A stretch of 64,000 nucleotides of DNA. Source: JBARDN01 sp963755705. GTDB taxonomy: Bacteria > Desulfobacterota > Binatia > Binatales > Binataceae. Positions 28,101-36,553 of the stretch are shown in pieces. The stretch is taken from assembly GCA_963755705.1 (NCBI GenBank), contig CAVWKW010000002.1, positions 372,001 to 436,000 of the forward strand. Direction: 5' to 3'. The stretch's first letter is position 1, and each line of letters starts with the position of its first letter. The notes beneath the pieces were generated by a model. The model was given only the letters and a program-made list of their open reading frames with translations. It was not told the DNA's origin and searched no databases. The translations under genes and the position numbers were made by a program.

Positions 28101-31013
28101 CCGACGCTGCGGCCCTCGGCGGAAGTTCTAAAGCGAAGCGAGGGCGGACAGTCGAAGCTCTGGTCCAGCGGAATCTCCGGCGATCTTCCGATCGTGCTGG
28201 TTCGAATCGACGAGGCCGAGGACCTGGAAATCGTCCGCGAGTTGGTGCGCGCCCACGAATATTGGCGCATGAAACACTTCGACGTCGATCTCGTAATCAT
28301 GAATGAGCGGCCGCCTTCTTATGATCAGGATCTGCAGAGCGGGCTCGAGGCACTCGTGCGCGCGAATCAGCGAGCGTCTGGTGACGGAGCCGTGCGTGGA
28401 AGAGTATTCGTGTTGCGCGCCGACCTGGTCTCAGCCGAAGTGCGGAATATGCTCCCAGCCGTGGCGCGGGCGGTTTTGCTGAGCCGGCGCGGCACACTCT
28501 CTCAGCAACTGAAACGCCTTGAGATGATCCTGCCGGCGGCTTCGCCGCCGCCTCGCCGCGCTCCGATGGCTCGGCAGACCGGCGCCTCGCCGGCGCGCCC
28601 GGTGCTCGAGTCCTTCAACGGCCTTGGCGGATTTGCCGCCGATGGAAGTGAGTACATGACGATCCTGGGCGAAGGCCAATGGACGCCCGCGCCGTGGATC
28701 AACGTGGTCACCAATCCCACATTCGGGTTCCAGGTTTCAGTCGAAGGCGCGGGCTACACCTGGTCGATCAACAGCAAAGAGAACCAAATCACCCCGTGGT
28801 CGAACGATCCAGTGGGCGACCGGCCCGGCGAAGTGATCTACGTTCGCGACGAGGACACCAACGAACTCTGGGGCCCGACCGCGTTGCCAATTCGCGAAGA
28901 GGCCGCGCCCTACTCGGTCCGCCATGGCCAGGGCTACAGCATCTTCGAGCACACCTCGCACGGCGTTTCGCTCGAGCTCGAACAGTTCGTGCCGATTGAC
29001 GATTCGATCAAGATCTCGCGCCTGAAAATCCGCAATCTACAGGCACGCACCCGGCGCCTCGGCATCACCGTTTACGCCGAATGGGTGCTCGGGACGTCGC
29101 GCGGCGCGTCTGGGCCTTTTATCGTGACCGAGATCGATCCTGACAGCCATGCAATGCTCGCACGGAATTCCTACAGCATCGAATATGGCACGCGAGTGGC
29201 ATTCGCAGACCTGGGCGGCGCTCAACTCTCGTGGACCGGCGATCGCACGGAGTTTCTCGGACGCAACGGCAGTCTCGACAATCCGGCCGCGCTGGCAGGC
29301 GCCGCGCCGCTGTCCAATCGAGTAGGAGCGGCCTTGGATCCGTGCGCCGCCCTGCAGACTCGCGTCGAGCTGAAGCCGAATACGACGACCGAAATAATTT
29401 TCTTCCTCGGCGAAGCGGCAACCAGGGTGGACGCGGTCTCATTAATCGCAAAGTACCGCAACGCCGACCTTGACGCGGTCCGCGCCGCAGCCACGCGCCT
29501 ATGGGACGACGTCCTGGGCACGGTCCAGGTGAAGACGCCCGATCGTTCCGTCAACATCATGCTCAATCGGTGGTTGCTCTATCAGACGCTCGCGTGCCGC
29601 GTGTGGGCACGTTCCGCATTCTACCAGGCCAGCGGTGCCTACGGCTTTCGCGATCAGCTTCAGGACGTAATGGCGCTTGCGGTGGCGCGGCCTGCGATGA
29701 TGAAAGAACATTTGCTGCGTGCAGGATCGCGCCAGTTCACGGCTGGCGATGTTCAGCATTGGTGGCTTCCGCCTTCGGGGCAGGGGGTACGCACGCGTAT
29801 CTCCGACAACCGCATATGGTTGCCTTATGCCGTTGCTCATTACATCGAAGTGACCAAGGATCGCGCGATCCTCGATGAGACAGTTCCATTTCTCGATGGT
29901 CCCGCTCTGCGCGCCGGCGAAGACGAAGCGTACTTTTTGCCAACCGTTTCTGACGAGCGCGCCTCTCTTTTCGAACATTGCGCACGCGCGCTCGACATCA
30001 GCCTCGCGGTCGGCAGCCATGGTTTGCCGCTGATTGGTTCGGGAGATTGGAACGACGGCATGAACCGGATCGGCGACGCCGGCCGCGGTGAAAGCGTATG
30101 GCTCGGCTGGTTCCTGTTCGATGCGTTGTCGTCATTCGCGCAGTTGGCACAAGAGCGCGGAGATCAGTCCCGGGCTACCACCTGGCGGCATCATGCCGCC
30201 GGGTTGCGCGCAGCCCTCGATCGCGAAGGATGGGACGGTGGCTGGTATCGGCGCGCCTACTTCGACGACGGAACGCCGCTCGGCTCTGCCTCGAGTCTCG
30301 AATGCCGCATCGACTCGATCGCGCAATCGTGGGGCGTCATCTCGGGCGCGGCGGAACCGGCGCGCGCTGCCGTCGCGATGGCCGCGGTCGATGAGTATCT
30401 GGTTGGACGCGACGGTGGCCTGGTTCTGCTGTTCACGCCGCCGTTCGATCACACACCTCTGGACCCGGGATATATCAAAGGATATCCACCCGGCATTCGC
30501 GAGAACGGCGGCCAATACACTCAAGCTGCCATATGGTCCGTGATCGGATTTGCGATGCTGGGTGACGGCGACAAAGCCGCCGAGCTGTTCTCGATCTTGA
30601 ACCCGATCAATCATTCAAACACGCGCGCGAGCATGCATCGCTATAAAGTCGAGCCGTACGTCGTTTGCGCGGATATCTACTCGACGCCTCCGAACGTCGG
30701 GCGGGGAGGTTGGACCTGGTACACGGGCTCGGCCGGATGGATGTACCGGGCGGGCCTCGAGTGGATACTAGGATTTCGTCTGCGCGGCGAAACGCTAGTG
30801 CTCGATCCGTGCATACCGAGTAGCTGGCGCGGCTACGAAATCACGTTCAAGTATCACTCAGCGCGATACGAGATCGCGGTCGAGAATCCGAAGCGAGTCA
30901 GTCGCGGCATCGTTCATGTGGAGCTCGACGGCAAGGAGCTGCAAGAACCCGGGCGGCACATTCCTCTAGCCGACGACGGCGCTATCCATCGCGTACGGGT
31001 CGTGCTCGGATAG
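22185..31013 (+). CDS. ndvB: Cyclic beta-1,2-glucan synthase (GT84-glycoamylase-GH94)
   Basis: A 2,942-residue inner-membrane enzyme, full length for NdvB/Cgs (about 2,800-2,900). The GT84 glycosyltransferase has the DAD motif at 635-637 (VITLDADTRLPRG) and RQHRW ending at W785, flanked by transmembrane segments at about 430-480, 820-870 and 955-1000. A glycoamylase-like domain follows (about 1300-1620, with RAYMAHHQGMTLVAIADA). The C-terminal half is a GH94 phosphorylase-type module with the catalytic Asp of GSGDWNDGM at D2624. GT84 initiates and elongates beta-1,2-glucan, and GH94 controls chain length. Start is GTG 22185 with GAGAGG 5 bases upstream. Confidence 0.95.
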   Translation: MNLVSRRALRAPSAVFTTHADAPILAELFGIERLEQHAESLAAAQPVTMNPKTGRRLATRLRDNGRVLLAAYRGIAAAIREERAITPAAEWLVDNFHVVEEQIREIRDDLPRGYYRQLPKLADGPLEGYPRVFGIAWAFVAHTDSRFDPLMLTKFVQAYQRVQPLAIGELWAVAITLRIVLVENLRRSAERIVNGRAARHHADILANRLLGIGGREAEPAEVVLKGLDQTPLPQAFAVQLVQRLRDQDPKVTPALLWLDRRLLAQGTTADESVIREHHDQGSMNVTVRNVITSMRFMSAVDWADFFESVSQVDAVLRVNSDFAAMDFPTRDLYRHAIEELSRGTRRSEIEIAQLAVAAAKRAAPEGSGRSAATVRRERDPGYYLISAGRKSLEREIGFRAPLRERIAHANATAGLLDYLGMIATITAIIVILLSDALWHAGIGRRTGILLAVLALIPAADAAVALVNRAVSIFIGPTPLPGLELLGGVPATLRTMVVVPTLLTTPAEIEEQVERLEVHYLASQDGDLRFALLSDWTDCPNERAPDDEELLSAAAAAIARLNERHGPAHDGERFLLLHRRRTWSAAQGKWMGWERKRGKLHEFNRLLRGASDTTFITIGGRVPVVPPGVRYVITLDADTRLPRGTAKRLVGKMAHALNGPQFDAECGRVVEGYGVLQPRVTPSLPGGRDGSIFQRVFSSASGIDPYAFAVSDVYQDLFSEGSFSGKGIYDVDIFEAAMSGRVPDNTLLSHDLFEGIFARSGLVSDIEVVEEFPPRYDVAAARQHRWARGDWQLLPWIFARGYRSKPKRRSTARMHRRRMIPLVGRWKMIDNLRRTLSAPASVLALFAGFTLAPVCAAIWTGFVLATIATPAMLPVLSGLVPRRFGFSKRTYLRAVGSDFSTAAAQIAMQVTLLAHQAWLMSDAIARTLYRLFVSRRKMLEWRTAAQAKLAQHLDLRGFYRSMAGGVVLGFAAVIIAGLARRGGGWIAAPFAILWIASPAVARWASRPPRLRGSKPLAIADAVALRLAARRTWRFFETFVTAEDHMLPPDNFQEDPKPVLAHRTSPTNLGLYLLSVVAAHDFGWLGMHSTVDQIEATVETMTRLELFRGHFYNWYETRDLHPLEPKYVSSVDSGNLAGHLIVFGNACREMIERPIVSSSWRSGIEDTIALTRESLPALAGDLRTSSVTPKQLGEALDGLSAMLRRQPRTAGDVAAQLAEAAVQADSVIDIAQTLTTEGGDSATAGLLAWANAIRTCINSHRREVELLMPWLATPVAGLSAPKKSGGNCSAQFFSPAFDSIPTLAELPDRCEHALEILAARKADLLATPGASAESHEQFELLATALTRSSLAARALERRLTALATTAGDLFDAMKFDFLFDRARHLFSIGYRVADGSLDSNCYDLLASEARLASFVAIAKGDVSARHWFRLGRAMTPVDRGSALISWSGSMFEYLMPSLVMRAPLGSLLEQTNRMVVRRQMEYGAQLGVPWGVSESAYNARDLELTYQYSNFGVPGLGLKRGLRENAVIAPYATALAAMVDPEAAARNFSRLRMAGGLGRFGWYEALDYTPSRVPEGETVAIVRAYMAHHQGMTLVAIADALLAGVMRTRFHADPIVQATELLLQERTPRDVAVARPRAEEVNADPNLRGITPPTIRRFHSPHDLIPRTHLLSNGRYTVMLTAAGSGFSRWRDLAVTRWREDVTCDSWGSYIFLRDVHSAKVWSAGYQPSSVEADSYEVEFSEDRAEIVRTDGTIRTTLEVAVSSEDDCEVRRVSISNLGSRAREIELTSYAEIVLAPDAADAAHPAFSKMFVQTEFEAEVGALLAKRRPRSSADPHIWAAHIAVVEGESAGGVQFETDRARFLGRGRATRTPISVIDGRPLSNTIGTVLDPIFSLRRSVRIPAGATARVAFWTMVAPTRALALDLVDKHQDPSAFERAVTLAWTQAQVQLHHLGVGSDEAHLFQRLANRVVYSDPTLRPSAEVLKRSEGGQSKLWSSGISGDLPIVLVRIDEAEDLEIVRELVRAHEYWRMKHFDVDLVIMNERPPSYDQDLQSGLEALVRANQRASGDGAVRGRVFVLRADLVSAEVRNMLPAVARAVLLSRRGTLSQQLKRLEMILPAASPPPRRAPMARQTGASPARPVLESFNGLGGFAADGSEYMTILGEGQWTPAPWINVVTNPTFGFQVSVEGAGYTWSINSKENQITPWSNDPVGDRPGEVIYVRDEDTNELWGPTALPIREEAAPYSVRHGQGYSIFEHTSHGVSLELEQFVPIDDSIKISRLKIRNLQARTRRLGITVYAEWVLGTSRGASGPFIVTEIDPDSHAMLARNSYSIEYGTRVAFADLGGAQLSWTGDRTEFLGRNGSLDNPAALAGAAPLSNRVGAALDPCAALQTRVELKPNTTTEIIFFLGEAATRVDAVSLIAKYRNADLDAVRAAATRLWDDVLGTVQVKTPDRSVNIMLNRWLLYQTLACRVWARSAFYQASGAYGFRDQLQDVMALAVARPAMMKEHLLRAGSRQFTAGDVQHWWLPPSGQGVRTRISDNRIWLPYAVAHYIEVTKDRAILDETVPFLDGPALRAGEDEAYFLPTVSDERASLFEHCARALDISLAVGSHGLPLIGSGDWNDGMNRIGDAGRGESVWLGWFLFDALSSFAQLAQERGDQSRATTWRHHAAGLRAALDREGWDGGWYRRAYFDDGTPLGSASSLECRIDSIAQSWGVISGAAEPARAAVAMAAVDEYLVGRDGGLVLLFTPPFDHTPLDPGYIKGYPPGIRENGGQYTQAAIWSVIGFAMLGDGDKAAELFSILNPINHSNTRASMHRYKVEPYVVCADIYSTPPNVGRGGWTWYTGSAGWMYRAGLEWILGFRLRGETLVLDPCIPSSWRGYEITFKYHSARYEIAVENPKRVSRGIVHVELDGKELQEPGRHIPLADDGAIHRVRVVLG

Positions 31014-31110
31014 CCGAAAAATTTCATGCTCCTCGGCGTTAGCGGAGCCGAAGAAAAGGCGAAGCTCAGTTTCTGCGCGAAGATGAAACAAAACGCCGAG
31101 CAATTTTCGG
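31014..31110. repeat. Long imperfect inverted repeat after the glucan synthase gene
   Basis: The left arm (31014-31040) begins CCGAAAAATT and continues GCTCCTCGGCGTT. The right arm (31092-31110) is AACGCCGAGCAATTTTCGG, complementary apart from short insertions. A loop of about 50 bases separates them. It starts right after the synthase stop codon and could fold into a strong hairpin. There is no T tract, so a 3'-stabilising structure or a small mobile-element relic is more likely than an intrinsic terminator. Confidence 0.6.
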
Positions 31111-31250
31111 ATTTCAAAGATGGCATAACCATTGCCTGACAAATGCCAGCGCACGACTAGCGCTCGCGACTAAATATTTTCGGGGCCTAGTTGGAATTGG
31201 AAGGTTCAAGAGCTATACGATTCCATCCGAGTCCACGTGGAGGATCCGCG

Positions 31251-32132
31251 ATGCCGCCTCGTTCAGTATCAACTGCCAGCCTGACCTTCGGACTAGTCTC
31301 GATCCCGGTACGTCTGTTTCCCGCGACGAGTTCGAAAACGATCAGATTCAATCTTCTCCATGCTAAAGATAACAGCCGAATCCAGGAAAAAATCTTTTGT
31401 CCGAAGGAAGAGCAGATCATCGATCGCAGCGAGTTGGTGCGTGGTTATGAAATCGAGAAAGGCCGCTATGTGACGTTCACGGACGAAGAGCTGAAGAAGC
31501 TTGAAGCGCAGGCCGACCATGCAATCGAGATCGCCGAATTCATCCCGGTCACCGAGGTCGATCCGGTGTACTTCGAAAATTCATATCTGCTCGGATGCGA
31601 GCCAACCTCGGCCAAGGCTTATCACCTGCTGAGAGAAGCGATGGCGAGTGCCAACCGTGTGGGAGTTGCAAAGTTTACGATGCGCGGAAAGGAACGGCTG
31701 GTTTTGATCCGCCCGTTCGAAAAAGGTCTGATGCTCCACACTATGTACTATGAGGACGAGGTCCGATCGTTCAAGGAAATTGATCACGGCGCGGACGCGC
31801 CGGTCAAGGATTCGGAACTGAACCTCGCACAACGCCTGATTGCGGACCTGACGGAAAAGAAGTTCGATCCGGAAAAGTATAAAGACACCTACCGCGAACG
31901 CGTAATCGAAGCGGCCGAGCAAAAGATGGCCGGGCATGAGATTACAGACTCCGCACCTGAAGTGCGCAAGGGTCAGGTGATCGATCTGATGAGCGCGCTC
32001 AAAGAGTCGCTGAAGAAGCGGGGCGTCGCGATCGGCGCTGATCACGAGGAAGGAGAGAAAGCGGCCGAGCCGGCGCAACGCAAAGCGGCTCAGGGATCGC
32101 GACGGGCACCTCGCGCTCGCCACGCCCGCTAA
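31251..32132 (+). CDS. ku: Ku protein (bacterial NHEJ)
   Basis: A 293-residue Ku homologue. It opens with STASLTFGLVSIPVRLFPAT, typical of bacterial Ku, and has NLLHAKDNSRIQEKIFCPKE and RELV-type linker RSELVRGYEIEKGRYVTFTD. The core beta-barrel continues through EFIPVTEVDPVYFENSYLLG. The C-terminal 40 residues are basic and Ala-rich (AAQGSRRAPRARHAR), as usual for DNA or LigD binding. Homodimers encircle DNA ends and recruit LigD, encoded 77 bases downstream. ATG 31251 is supported by GGAGG 7 bases upstream; a longer upstream frame lacks one. Confidence 0.95.
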   Translation: MPPRSVSTASLTFGLVSIPVRLFPATSSKTIRFNLLHAKDNSRIQEKIFCPKEEQIIDRSELVRGYEIEKGRYVTFTDEELKKLEAQADHAIEIAEFIPVTEVDPVYFENSYLLGCEPTSAKAYHLLREAMASANRVGVAKFTMRGKERLVLIRPFEKGLMLHTMYYEDEVRSFKEIDHGADAPVKDSELNLAQRLIADLTEKKFDPEKYKDTYRERVIEAAEQKMAGHEITDSAPEVRKGQVIDLMSALKESLKKRGVAIGADHEEGEKAAEPAQRKAAQGSRRAPRARHAR

Positions 32133-32209
32133 AGCGGGCGCCTTCCGTCCAATGACCGCCGTGATGGATCGGCGTCGCGGGTGCCTGCGCCATTCGAACA
32201 TCTTTGTCG

Positions 32210-34831
32210 ATGCCATTAGGCAAATACCGCAGTAAACGGAGTGCAGATCGTACCCCCGAGCCATTCGGCGGCGCGGTCTCCTTGCGTGGCTCGCAGACGC
32301 GCGGAATCTTCGTCATTCAGAAACATGCCGCGCGACGCCTGCACTATGATTTCCGGCTCGAGATGGAGGGGGTCCTGCGCTCGTGGGCAGTTCCAAAGGG
32401 TCCCTCGCTCAATCCCGCTGACAAGCATCTGGCGGTTGCGGTTGAAGATCATCCCCTGGAGTACGGCAACTTCGAAGGCGTGATTCCCGAGGGCAATTAT
32501 GGCGCCGGCGCAGTCATCGTATGGGATCGCGGCGAGTGGCGCGCGCAGGATTTCGAGGGCAACGCCGCGGATGCGGTCCGCGCCGGCAAGCTCGACATAG
32601 TCTTACGCGGTTTCAAGCTGAACGGCGCGTACACGCTGGTTCGAACCGGAGGACGCGGCGCCGCCGGTGCCAAGGACGAGAAGAATTGGCTTCTCATCAA
32701 GAAACGTGATGAATTCTCGAGTGCCGACGACGTGTTGGAAGCGCATCCACGTTCGGTGCTGTCCGGATTGACGATCGAAGAGATGCGCGACGCTCCCGCG
32801 GCGGGGCGCCTGGTCGCGGAATACCTCGCACAGCAGCATCCAGACGAATTTTCCAGGCCTCTGCGCCGCACGGACTTTCCGCTGATGCTCGCGAAGGTGG
32901 CCGGAGAGCCCTTCGACGGCGAGAAATGGCTATTCGAGCTCAAATACGATGGCGTGAGAGTATTGGCTATTCGCGACGCCGCAACGATCCAACTGTTCGC
33001 TCGCAGCGGAACCGAAATTACCAATCGCTATCCCGAAGTGGTGCTGGCGCTTAAGGCTCATCCCTTCGATCGCTTCGTCCTTGATGGAGAAATCGTCGCG
33101 ACTGACGATCATGGACGCCCGAATTTTCAGCTTTTGCAGACGAGAATGCATGTAAACGACCCGCGCCAAATCGCGCGGCTCAGTTACGCGGTTCCCGTCC
33201 GCTATTTCGTGTTCGATCTGCTTGCGTTTGATCGATACGACGCTCGTACGCTGCCACTCGATCAACGTAAGCAACTGCTGAGCGAATTGATCATGGGGGA
33301 CGGGCCAGTACGCTACTGCGATCACGTGGTGGCTCGGGGGACGGACTTCTATAACGCGGTCGCCGAGAACCGGCTGGAAGGAATGATAGCGAAACTCCGC
33401 AGCTCGCCATACCGTGGCGCGCGCAATGGAGATTGGCTCAAGATCAAATGTCCGCTTATCAGGGATTTTGTGATCGGCGGCTACACGGAACCAGGCGGTA
33501 CGCGAACCCACTTCGGTGCGTTGCTGTTGGGCCAATACGAGTCAGACGGCGCATTGCGATACACCGACAAGGTCGGCACCGGATTCAATCGCGACATGTT
33601 ACGCAAGCTCCACGCGATGCTGCTGGAGCGCACTCAACCAGGCTCGCCATTTCGCAAACCTCTGACCGAGGAACCTATCCCGGAAAAGGGCGCGCATTTC
33701 GTGCGGCCGGAGCTCGTCGGCAAGATAAAGTTCAGCGAGTGGACCGACCACGGCGGCGTCCGGCAGCCCAGCTTCCTTGGACTCGTCGCGGGAGGCGATC
33801 CTCGGCAGTGCCTCTACGAAGGTCCGGACGAGCGTCCGAGTCTCGAGGCTGAGACGATCGGTGATATCGCTCCGGCTGAGAAACTCGAACCTCGGGAACG
33901 CAACGGCAAGAACGAAAACCCGCTCGCTACAATAACCAATCCCGAAAAGGTGCTCTGGCCGAAGGAAAAGTACACCAAGGGCGATCTGGTCACGTACTAT
34001 CGGTCGATTTCCAAGTGGATGCTGCCGTATCTGAAGGATCGGCCGGTAATGCTCACGCGCTTCCCGGACGGTATCGAAGGCAAGATGTTCTATCAGAAAG
34101 ATGCGCCTGCATTCGTGCCGTCCTGGATTCGAACCGCAAAGATTTACTCTGAAGACTCAAAAAGAGAAATAGCCTATTTCATATTGGACAGCGAAGAGGC
34201 TATTGCCTATGTCGCCAATCTGGCTGCAATTACGATTCACATCTGGTCTTCGTGCATCTCGAGTCTGGAACATCCGGATTGGCTATTATTTGACATTGAC
34301 CCCAAAGGCTCAACTACCCGCGCGGCGGTACAGGTAGCGCAAGAAGTGGCTGGTGTCTTGCGCGAAGTGGGGCTGGAGCCCTGCCTCAAGACCTCGGGTC
34401 AGATGGGCCTTCACGTCGTCGTCGGCTTGGCGCCGAAATACACCTACGAACAGGCTAAGATGTTCTCAGAGCTGGCCGCGCAGATAGTCGTAGATCGAAT
34501 TCCCGAAGTTGCTACTATTAACCGGAATCCGAGCACTCGTCATGGACGAGTATATATCGATTACTTGCAGCTCGGTCATGGCAAGACGATTGCCGCACCA
34601 TTCTCGGTGCGTCCCGTTCAGGGAGCACCGGTATCGGCGCCGATGAGATGGCCTGAACTCAACCCGACTCTCGAACCTGCGTCGTACAATATCAAGAACA
34701 TGGTGACGCGAATGACGCGCCTCAAACGAGATCCCTTTCTCGACGTGCTGACGAATCACGCGAGCCTCGAGGAGCCGATCCATCGGCTTGAGCCATTGCT
34801 CGCGGGATCGAGGCGACAGCAGCGGCGCTGA
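32210..34831 (+). CDS. ligD: Multifunctional DNA ligase D (phosphoesterase-ligase-polymerase)
   Basis: An 873-residue LigD. Domain order is 3'-phosphoesterase at about 30-180 (QKHAARRLHYDFRLEMEG), ATP-dependent ligase at about 220-530 with the nucleotidyl lysine K245 (FELKYDGVRVLAI), and primase/polymerase at about 560-855 with the metal-binding acids in LLFDIDPKG. The order PE-LIG-POL matches the Pseudomonas type, not the Mycobacterium type (POL-PE-LIG). With Ku it repairs double-strand breaks by end joining. TTG at 32204 or ATG at 32210 can start it. The last residues are basic (GSRRQQRR). Confidence 0.95.
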   Translation: MPLGKYRSKRSADRTPEPFGGAVSLRGSQTRGIFVIQKHAARRLHYDFRLEMEGVLRSWAVPKGPSLNPADKHLAVAVEDHPLEYGNFEGVIPEGNYGAGAVIVWDRGEWRAQDFEGNAADAVRAGKLDIVLRGFKLNGAYTLVRTGGRGAAGAKDEKNWLLIKKRDEFSSADDVLEAHPRSVLSGLTIEEMRDAPAAGRLVAEYLAQQHPDEFSRPLRRTDFPLMLAKVAGEPFDGEKWLFELKYDGVRVLAIRDAATIQLFARSGTEITNRYPEVVLALKAHPFDRFVLDGEIVATDDHGRPNFQLLQTRMHVNDPRQIARLSYAVPVRYFVFDLLAFDRYDARTLPLDQRKQLLSELIMGDGPVRYCDHVVARGTDFYNAVAENRLEGMIAKLRSSPYRGARNGDWLKIKCPLIRDFVIGGYTEPGGTRTHFGALLLGQYESDGALRYTDKVGTGFNRDMLRKLHAMLLERTQPGSPFRKPLTEEPIPEKGAHFVRPELVGKIKFSEWTDHGGVRQPSFLGLVAGGDPRQCLYEGPDERPSLEAETIGDIAPAEKLEPRERNGKNENPLATITNPEKVLWPKEKYTKGDLVTYYRSISKWMLPYLKDRPVMLTRFPDGIEGKMFYQKDAPAFVPSWIRTAKIYSEDSKREIAYFILDSEEAIAYVANLAAITIHIWSSCISSLEHPDWLLFDIDPKGSTTRAAVQVAQEVAGVLREVGLEPCLKTSGQMGLHVVVGLAPKYTYEQAKMFSELAAQIVVDRIPEVATINRNPSTRHGRVYIDYLQLGHGKTIAAPFSVRPVQGAPVSAPMRWPELNPTLEPASYNIKNMVTRMTRLKRDPFLDVLTNHASLEEPIHRLEPLLAGSRRQQRR

Positions 34832-34864
34832 CCGTCGCGTCGATCACTGCGGCGCGGCCGACGA

Positions 34865-35692
34865 TCAGGATCGGTCGCCAAAGATTCGCGCGTATGTCTT
34901 CTGCGTAGCCGCCGCCTGCTCCTGCGCCTTGCGGCGTTCCTCCGGAGTTGCCATCTGCGCGATCATCTTGCGTTCGAGCGCAAGTCCTTCCTGCAAGGAC
35001 ATTTCGAGACCGCGATTGATCAACGCTTTCGCCGTCTTGAGCGCATAGCCGGCGCGCTCGATATAAACCCTGGCTATCTTCTCGCAATTGCTAATCAGTT
35101 CGGACGCGGGCGCGATTCGATTGATAAGGCCGACGCGAAATGCGTCTTCGACCGACCACGGAAGCCCGCTGAAGATCATTTCTTTGGCGATACCGGGACC
35201 GACCAACCGCGGAAGGCGTTGCGTTCCTCCGCCTGCGGGGAGCGCGCCGAAGCGAATCTCCGGGAGACCGATCGTTGCCGTGTCGGCCATCACGCGAATG
35301 TCACAGGCCAGCGCGATCTCGCATCCGCCGCCCATAGCGGCGCCATTGATCGCGGCGATCACCGGAACGCGCGAATCTTCGATCGCGCTAAACATATCTT
35401 TTAGCGGCAGGGCGCGCCGCTCGCTGCTTTTGGTTTCCGCGCCGCTTGCGCGCGAATCGCTCGCGCGCCGCGCGATATCACGAAGATCCGCGCCGCCACA
35501 AAAATGGCGAGCACCTGCTCCAGTGATAATCAATACGCGGTATTCAGGATCAGACTCGACCGATTCCATCGCGTTGACCACTTCCTGCGCGAGCTGGAAG
35601 CTAATAGTATTTGCCCGATCTGGACGATTCAGCGTCAGATAGCCAATTCCGTCCTTGCACTCCAGGATGATAGTTTCGTAGTCCACGCACAA
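34865..35692 (-). CDS. Enoyl-CoA hydratase
   Basis: A 275-residue crotonase. Both catalytic glutamates are present: GAAMGGGCEIALACDIRVMA and IGLPEIRFGALPAGGGTQRL. The oxyanion-hole segment is GARHFCGGADLRDIA. It should hydrate trans-2-enoyl-CoA in beta-oxidation. It is the first of a minus-strand run with an SDR and two CoA-transferases, all probably serving the same catabolic pathway. The upstream SDR ends 20 bases before it, which suggests an operon. It contrasts with the Glu-less crotonase at 4004-4813. Confidence 0.92.
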   Translation of the reverse strand: MCVDYETIILECKDGIGYLTLNRPDRANTISFQLAQEVVNAMESVESDPEYRVLIITGAGARHFCGGADLRDIARRASDSRASGAETKSSERRALPLKDMFSAIEDSRVPVIAAINGAAMGGGCEIALACDIRVMADTATIGLPEIRFGALPAGGGTQRLPRLVGPGIAKEMIFSGLPWSVEDAFRVGLINRIAPASELISNCEKIARVYIERAGYALKTAKALINRGLEMSLQEGLALERKMIAQMATPEERRKAQEQAAATQKTYARIFGDRS

Positions 35693-35712
35693 TCTCCTCT
35701 GATGATCCAGGG

Positions 35713-36504
35713 TTATACGGCGAAGGAATAACCGCCATTGACCGGGATGGTTTGGCCGGTGATCCAGCTTGAAGCATCTGAGCTGAGAAACAGGATCATG
35801 TTGGCCGCGTCTTCCGGTTCGCCGATGCGTTTAATCTGGTACACCTTCAGAACCCGTTTGAGAGCTTCCGGATCGGACATCCCGCGTTCAGTGGCCGGTG
35901 TTCGCGTCGCGCCCAGGGCGACGCAATTTGCGGTGACGTTGTAGCGGCCAGCGTTCTTTGCGACCGCCCGCATGAATCCCGCTGCTCCGGCCTTTGCGCC
36001 GGAATATATCTCAAGGCGCGGCTCGCCGACTCTGCCTGCGTCTGATATTACAGTGACGATCTTGCCGTAACCTCGCTTGATCATCTCAGCCCCTGCGATT
36101 CGTACACAATTCAATACGCCGAACAGGTTGGTGCCAAGGAACGGTTGCCAGTCTTTTGGTTCCTGTTCCCAGAACGGTATACGCGCGACCGCACCCGGGT
36201 CTGCGCCGGCGTTGCCCGCGTTGTTGACCAGAACATCGACTGAGCCGAACTGCGCCCTCGCCTGTTCGAACATCGCCGTCACCGAGGCAAAATCAGTCAC
36301 ATCGCATTGAACGGGCAAAGCCTTCACCCCAAGCTTTTCGACTTCCGCAGCCACCGCCTGTGCACGCTCGAGACGGAAATCATTGACGACGACACCGCCG
36401 GCGTTATTCTCCGCGAACCGCAGCGCTACGGCGCGTCCGACGCCTTGTCCGGCGCCAGTCACGAGTCCGATTCGTCCCTTCAGGTCGAGAATGTTATTGG
36501 CCAA
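35713..36504 (-). CDS. SDR-family oxidoreductase
   Basis: A 263-residue short-chain dehydrogenase. The nucleotide-binding TGAGQGVG (about 16-23), VNNAG, and the catalytic Y-x-x-x-K in YSGAKAGAAGFMRA are all present. The C-terminus ends in WITGQTIPVNGGYSFAV, as in FabG-like members. In this context it probably oxidises a 3-hydroxyacyl-CoA or an alcohol from the pathway. It sits between the CoA-transferase and the enoyl-CoA hydratase genes, all on the same strand with short gaps. Confidence 0.9.
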   Translation of the reverse strand: MANNILDLKGRIGLVTGAGQGVGRAVALRFAENNAGGVVVNDFRLERAQAVAAEVEKLGVKALPVQCDVTDFASVTAMFEQARAQFGSVDVLVNNAGNAGADPGAVARIPFWEQEPKDWQPFLGTNLFGVLNCVRIAGAEMIKRGYGKIVTVISDAGRVGEPRLEIYSGAKAGAAGFMRAVAKNAGRYNVTANCVALGATRTPATERGMSDPEALKRVLKVYQIKRIGEPEDAANMILFLSSDASSWITGQTIPVNGGYSFAV

Positions 36505-36553
36505 TCGACCGCCTCCTGTTTGAAATTGAAAGTTCGCTCGATGCCTGGGTCAG

